A DNA stretch of 64,000 nt, taken from contig DATIPO010000105.1 of the NCBI GenBank assembly GCA_035471925.1, positions 4,994 through 68,993 on the forward strand. The letters run 5' to 3'. The translations under genes were made by a program, and so were the position numbers. Position 1 is the stretch's first letter. Each line of letters starts with the position of its first letter. The stretch comes from JANQFM01 sp035471925 (GTDB lineage Bacteria; Acidobacteriota; UBA6911; RPQK01; DATIPO01). The notes beneath the pieces are model-generated. The model was not told the DNA's origin and did no database searches. It saw nothing but the letters and a program-made list of their open reading frames with translations. Positions 60,476 through 64,000 of the stretch are shown here, in pieces.

Positions 60476-60673
60476 GGCTTCTCCGCCCCCGACAAGCCTC
60501 TCGGAAGCGGGAGAACTCCCCGAGCTTTTCTCAAGAAGATTTCTCATGTGGTGGAATTCCTTTACAAATTTGCACTCGCGGATCTCCTCCCCATTTTTAG
60601 GAAACAAGAAGCGGCTCAAATCGTTTAAGATAGTCAGGTGTGCAGCAGGGATTGACTGAGGTTTTTCTCTTCG

Positions 60674-61036
60674 ATGGCGAGAATACTTGTGGTCGACGAC
60701 GACCCTGGGCTGCGAAATTCCCTCTGTACAGCTTTGCAGGATCTTGGGCACGTCCCGTTTCAAGCCGGGGACGGCCTGGAAGGGCTGACCTGCACTGATC
60801 CCACCGACTTGGTCATCACTGACTTGTGCATGCCCCGCGTTGGCGGGCTTGAACTGATCCGCTCCCTGCGGCACCGGCGTCCGGCCCTGCCCATTATCGC
60901 GATCTCCGGCGATTCTTCGGCCGGCGACCGGCTGGAAACGGCCCGGCGCCTGGGCGCCGTGACGACCCTGCGTAAACCCTTCGGTCTGCCCGACTTGGTC
61001 AGGGAAGTCGAGCGGGCCCTGAGTCCGCTCGGTTAA
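60674..61036 (+). CDS. Single-domain response regulator
   Basis: The 120-residue protein is one complete receiver domain: VVDDDPGLR (acidic pocket), VITDLCMPRVGG (phospho-acceptor), AISGDS (serine in place of Thr/Ser) and LRKPFGLPDL (lysine). With no output domain it must act by binding a partner or as a phosphate relay. It stands alone behind the decarboxylase, and its stop codon shares TTAA with the stop of the convergent dehydratase. It could be the missing partner of an orphan kinase such as that at 16.4 kb, but nothing links them directly. Confidence 0.88.
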   Translation: MARILVVDDDPGLRNSLCTALQDLGHVPFQAGDGLEGLTCTDPTDLVITDLCMPRVGGLELIRSLRHRRPALPIIAISGDSSAGDRLETARRLGAVTTLRKPFGLPDLVREVERALSPLG

Positions 61037-62007
61037 GGAATCTCCTGCGCTGGACGGCCTTGGAGAACAGCTACCAGGCGCGGGATGTCGATATTGCCTC
61101 CCGAAATCACACACACGATTCGGCCTCTGCCCGCTTTTCCGCTCAGAGCGGCGGCCAAGGAAGCCGCTCCCGCGCCTTCGGCGATGACCCGGCTGCGCTG
61201 GACCAGCAGGCGCAGTGCGCCCGCCGTCTCCTCCAATGAGACCACCAGCGAACCGTCCAGCAGCCGACGCGCCAGAGGCCACATCTCGCCCAGGACGCTC
61301 TTGCCGCCGATGCCGTCCACGAAACTGGGCCGGTAGTCGATGCTGGAGGCTTCTCCTCGCTGCAACGAGGCCCGCAACGGGGCCGCCGTCTCGACCTCGG
61401 CGGCGAAAATTCGCACCCGTGGACGGCGGGCTCGCAGCGCCGAGGCGATGCCGCAGCTCAGTCCCCCTCCTCCGAAGGGGATGATGACCGCCTCGACATC
61501 GGGCAAGTCTTCCAGGATCTCCAACCCGATGGTGGCGTTCCCCGCCATGACGGCGGGATCGCTGACGGGATGCAGGAAGAGTCCCCGCATGTCGGGGTGG
61601 CCGTGTTCCACGATGACATTCCACCATTCGTCAAAGGATATCTTGATGACTTCACCGCCCAGCCGTTCCACCGCCTCGCACTTGGTCTGAGGTGCATGTT
61701 CGGGAACCAGGACCTTGCACTCGACGCCCATGCGGCGGGCCTGATAAGCCACCCCCTGGGCCATGTTGCCGGCGCTGGCGGTGTAGACTCCCCCCTCCAG
61801 CAAGCCCTCGTCGGCCATCAGCATGGCATTGGCCGCTCCCCGCAGCTTGAAGGAACCGATGGGTTGCAGATTCTCCAGCTTGAGGAAGATCTCGGCGCCG
61901 CGGTACTCCCCACGGAAGCGCAAAAGGGGTGTGCGCAGGACCTTTCCGTGCAGGCGCCGGCGAGCCTGCTCGATGTCCTCGATGGAGATAGGCTGCAATG
62001 CTTGCAT
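61033..62007 (-). CDS. PLP-dependent serine/threonine dehydratase family protein (EutB/BhcB-like context)
   Basis: The 324-residue protein has the fold-type II PLP pattern: LKLENLQPIGSFKLRGAANAM with the Schiff-base lysine, ASAGNMAQGVAY, and PFGGGGLSCGIA for phosphate binding. It lacks the ACT regulatory domain of biosynthetic threonine dehydratases. It removes water from a beta-hydroxy amino acid, giving an enamine/imine. The gene starts 5 bp behind an ornithine cyclodeaminase-family gene, the same pairing as EutB/EutC or BhcB/BhcD. A longer reading from 62088 is not supported. Confidence 0.87.
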   Translation of the reverse strand: MQALQPISIEDIEQARRRLHGKVLRTPLLRFRGEYRGAEIFLKLENLQPIGSFKLRGAANAMLMADEGLLEGGVYTASAGNMAQGVAYQARRMGVECKVLVPEHAPQTKCEAVERLGGEVIKISFDEWWNVIVEHGHPDMRGLFLHPVSDPAVMAGNATIGLEILEDLPDVEAVIIPFGGGGLSCGIASALRARRPRVRIFAAEVETAAPLRASLQRGEASSIDYRPSFVDGIGGKSVLGEMWPLARRLLDGSLVVSLEETAGALRLLVQRSRVIAEGAGAASLAAALSGKAGRGRIVCVISGGNIDIPRLVAVLQGRPAQEIP

Positions 62008-62012
62008 GGCCG

Positions 62013-63017
62013 TCAAGAAGCGTCCTTGGAACCGCCGAAGGGGACTTTCACGCCCACACCCTGCTCCAGCGCCTTGCGGTAAATCCACTCGATGGCCTGG
62101 ACGTCCTCGACAGCCAGTCCCAACGACTTGAAAAGGGTAATCTCGTGATCCTCGCCGCGACCCCCAGTCTTGCCTTCAAGAATGTCGCCGATTTCGCCCT
62201 GAATGTGTTCGTCGCCGATCACGCCTTCCTTCTTGGGAATCAGGAAGTCTCCAGCTTCGTTGAGGGTCGACTCCAGCCGATCGACGAACAGGCGTGAGCG
62301 GAGCACGGCAAGCGTGTCCAGTTCGCGCGAGGTGGGCAGGCTTGAACCCACGGCGTTGATGTGGGCGCCGGGGACCAGCCACTCGCCCTTCAAGACCGGC
62401 TCCGAGGCGAAAGTAGTGGTGCAGATCAGGTCGGCGCCCTCCACCGCCTCCCGGGGGCCCGTAACAGTCTCCACGCGGCATCCGAAGCGTCCGCTGAGAC
62501 GGGAGGCGAACTCCTCGCAATGGTCCCGGGTGGGACTCCAAACCCGTACCCGGCGGAGAGATCGAACGCAGCTCATGGCCTCCAAATGTTGGCGGGCCTG
62601 TACGCCGCTTCCCAACAACGCCAAGTCACCGGCCTCCTCTTTCGCCAGCAGGTCAGTGGCCACCGCCGAAACCGCCGCCGTCCGGATGGCCGTGATCTCT
62701 CCCGCCTCGGCCAGCGCCAGCAGATGGCCGTGATCGGAATCGAAAAGCAGCACCGCTCCTTGATGGGAATCGTATTCCGTGCCATGGTTGCCGGGAAAGA
62801 CGGTCACCACCTTGACGCCGGCTGCCGACGGACGACCCGTGTAGCCGGGCATCAGCCCCAACGCTCCCTTCTTGCCAGGGAGCCACATGATGCTGCGCAG
62901 CGGCTGAACGCACTCTCCCCGGGCTAAACTCGCGAGCGCCTCGCGCATGGCTTGGACACACTCCTCCATGGGAAGCAGGCGCCGGACCAAAGGCCGATCA
63001 ATGACGAGGATCTCCAT
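62013..63017 (-). CDS. Ornithine cyclodeaminase / mu-crystallin family imine reductase
   Basis: The 334-residue protein has an N-terminal substrate domain and an NAD(P)-binding Rossmann domain with LLGSGVQARQHLEAM. VKVVTVFPGN and the late DLFKSLG-like region (ITLFKSLGLAVEDVQA) are family landmarks. Members either cyclise ornithine or reduce imines made by other enzymes. Being paired with a PLP dehydratase 5 bp downstream, it more likely reduces or handles an imine intermediate. The start at 63017 lacks a clear ribosome binding site. Confidence 0.87.
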   Translation of the reverse strand: MEILVIDRPLVRRLLPMEECVQAMREALASLARGECVQPLRSIMWLPGKKGALGLMPGYTGRPSAAGVKVVTVFPGNHGTEYDSHQGAVLLFDSDHGHLLALAEAGEITAIRTAAVSAVATDLLAKEEAGDLALLGSGVQARQHLEAMSCVRSLRRVRVWSPTRDHCEEFASRLSGRFGCRVETVTGPREAVEGADLICTTTFASEPVLKGEWLVPGAHINAVGSSLPTSRELDTLAVLRSRLFVDRLESTLNEAGDFLIPKKEGVIGDEHIQGEIGDILEGKTGGRGEDHEITLFKSLGLAVEDVQAIEWIYRKALEQGVGVKVPFGGSKDAS

Positions 63018-63106
63018 GGCGGCCAGTATACCGGCCCCTAGATCTTCCGCAAAGGCGGACAGCACGCCCGGGCAGACCAGGCTAGCCTATTGTTCATACT
63101 GGAGAG

Positions 63107-63134
63107 GTTAAGAATAATGTGATATTAACTTAAC
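63107..63134. promoter_or_regulatory. AT-rich inverted repeat upstream of the reductase/dehydratase genes
   Basis: GTTAAG and CTTAAC flank 16 AT-rich bases about 90 bp upstream of the reductase start, in an otherwise GC-rich gap. A second inverted repeat, GTTCTC-N5-GAGAAC, lies at 63158-63174. Both could be operators. Confidence 0.4.
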
Positions 63135-63246
63135 TGATGCGCTTTTGAGCACTTCGCGTTCTCTAGAGGAGAACGCTCAGGAAATCTTCTCCCGGAGAGA
63201 CTCCAGGGGCGGAGGCTGCGACGGCCAGCTCGAAAGGGACCGAGGA

Positions 63247-63283
63247 CGGTCGCGGCGAGCAGGGGGGGTGACTGCCGCGACCG
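63247..63283 (-). terminator. Strong hairpin behind the small unknown gene
   Basis: CGGTCGCGGC and GCCGCGACCG form a perfect ten-pair stem with a 17-base loop, 16 bases beyond the stop of the leftward gene at 63299. No T-run follows, so it may stop or protect the transcript by structure alone. Confidence 0.45.
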
Positions 63284-63298
63284 CCAATAGAGCGACCT

Positions 63299-63568
63299 TC
63301 AAGCTGCTATCTTGGCGTGTAAATCCTTGAGGCCTTGGTGAATTTTCTCCTGTATGCCGGCTTTGGCTTTCTTGTCGAGTCTCTTGAGGTCGTAAAACCA
63401 GACCGAAATTTCAACCGACTCGCCGCTTTCTTCGACGGTCATCTCCAGCGTCCAATCGAGCCCATTGGCCGGCGCCCTCCAGAACGTCCGGATGTCAAAT
63501 CCCATGTCGGCGGCCGTTCTTCTGGCGAAATCACTGGCCCAAGTTTGACCTTCTTTTACAGTTGGCAT
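63299..63568 (-). CDS. Small protein of unknown function (89 aa)
   Basis: I do not recognise the family. The protein begins MPTVKEGQTWASDFARRTAADMGFDI and ends in a charged helix (KRLDKKAKAGIQEKIHQGLKDL). A central beta-type stretch (LDWTLEMTVEESGESVEISVWFYDL) looks like two strands, so an alpha/beta fold is likely. It has no signal peptide or membrane segment. A strong GGGGGGAA lies eight bases before the ATG, a TATAAT promoter stands upstream and a hairpin downstream, so it appears to be a real single-gene unit. Confidence 0.72.
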   Translation of the reverse strand: MPTVKEGQTWASDFARRTAADMGFDIRTFWRAPANGLDWTLEMTVEESGESVEISVWFYDLKRLDKKAKAGIQEKIHQGLKDLHAKIAA

Positions 63569-63625
63569 TTAGATATTCCCCCCTTTTTCGGAATGGTGAA
63601 TGCTTTGCGATATTGCCCAAGGCTG

Positions 63626-63655
63626 ATTATATAATAAATGCGTCTGACATATGAA
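63626..63655 (-). promoter_or_regulatory. Promoter of the small unknown gene
   Basis: Minus-strand TTCATA (63655-63650) and a perfect TATAAT (63631-63626) are 18 bases apart, about 55 bases before the ATG. Confidence 0.5.
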
Positions 63656-63783
63656 GACACTTCGAGGCGCTTAATAAGAAGTTGTGCCAGCAAATTCGTG
63701 CTCGACATATTCCTTGTACGGCAAGAACGTCCAACCGTCGAGGCACGGAGAGCAGCAGAAGTGGATTGAAGTGGTCTATTAGA

Positions 63784-64000
63784 TTAGAAAAGCCGGTCTA
63801 ATCGCCACTGCGGGGGAATATCAGCTCCCTTGGTCATGAGGTCGGCCGCGTACTGCCCCACCACCGGACCGTGCTTGAATCCGTGCCCCGAACCGGCCCC
63901 CAACAGAAAGAGGTTGTGGATGCGCGGGTGGGGTCCCAGCAGGAAATGGCGGTCGGCGGTGCGGGTGTACTGGCAGACACGGCTCTCCAGCAGGGGAGCC
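63784..64000 (-). CDS. FAD-dependent amine oxidase (DAO/monomeric sarcosine oxidase-like), 5' part beyond the window
   Basis: Only the last 72 codons are present, ending at TAA 63784. They read CQYTRTADRHFLLGPHP, then NLFLLGAGSGHGFKHGPVVGQYAADL. This is the C-terminal FAD-binding signature of DAO-family oxidases such as sarcosine oxidase, with the GSGHGFK flavin contact. The substrate cannot be inferred from this part. Confidence 0.8.
   Translation of the reverse strand, partial: APLLESRVCQYTRTADRHFLLGPHPRIHNLFLLGAGSGHGFKHGPVVGQYAADLMTKGADIPPQWRLDRLF

Noticed and set aside
59138..61627. Very long leftward frame (829 codons) opposite the PLP decarboxylase and response regulator
   Set aside because: It runs antisense to two clear genes and part of a third, has no family resemblance and low-complexity arginine/glycine stretches, and is explained by high GC content.
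1..64000. tRNA or rRNA genes
   Set aside because: No cloverleaf with a GGTTCRA loop and CCA-type stem and no rRNA-like stretch was seen while reading the intergenic regions; a covariance-model scan would settle this.

Overview
The window reads as a high-GC, Gram-negative bacterial chromosome segment, most likely from Acidobacteriota. The signs are a winged-helix/TPR membrane regulator, a TonB-dependent receptor with an N-terminal carboxypeptidase-regulatory-like domain, a hybrid histidine kinase with a two-component propeller, BamD, MlaEFD, a KamA-type radical SAM enzyme, EgtB/EgtD and frequent GTG/TTG starts. The lineage is an inference from gene content, not a search result. Coding is dense. 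I see no tRNA, rRNA, CRISPR, prophage or transposase gene.

Layout. 1-3.0 kb: a truncated PilZ gene, a DUF6632 membrane protein, DUF1697, and kamA, whose stop codon lies inside the inverted repeat of a 167-bp MITE-like element. 3.4-8.0 kb: secreted HAD phosphatase, winged-helix/TPR regulator, a nucleotidyltransferase relic, degenerate repeats and a PAP2 protein. 8.2-16.2 kb: fadB-fadA with a candidate sigma-54 promoter, 1-Cys peroxiredoxin, an aromatic amino acid decarboxylase and an M28 peptidase, with two repeat-rich gaps between them. 16.4-23.6 kb: hybrid histidine kinase, YihY-like protein, SppA. 23.6-31.8 kb: an NtrC-type activator with a non-phosphorylatable receiver, a coiled-coil protein, a divergent mscS with a near-consensus sigma-54 promoter, topoisomerase IV-type parE-parC, endonuclease V. 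31.8-41.1 kb: DUF5995, sulfotransferase-like protein, TonB receptor, a cytidylyltransferase-like gene with a CDP-alcohol phosphotransferase, and mlaEFD. 41.5-49.9 kb: one long rightward run, def-ykgJ-fmt-rsmB-PASTA-rpe-bamD-receiver-birA-ftsY, with several start/stop overlaps. 49.9-64 kb: RNase D-like exonuclease, NPP-type phosphodiesterase, ycaQ-egtD-egtB, a UGM-like flavoprotein, EAL-HDOD protein, a second PLP decarboxylase, response regulator, a dehydratase/imine-reductase pair, a small unknown gene and a truncated flavin amine oxidase.

Two things stand out. First, three copies of a composite three-hairpin element lie just behind the stop codons of PAP2, the peroxiredoxin and the aromatic decarboxylase. 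All three have the same orientation relative to the gene. Each opens with an intrinsic-terminator-like hairpin, and each is followed on its far side by a different tandem or degenerate repeat array. Second, the 23.9-26.9 kb locus looks like a self-contained sigma-54 circuit: the activator with the pseudo-receiver and its coiled-coil partner are transcribed away from mscS, whose promoter carries intact -24/-12 elements.
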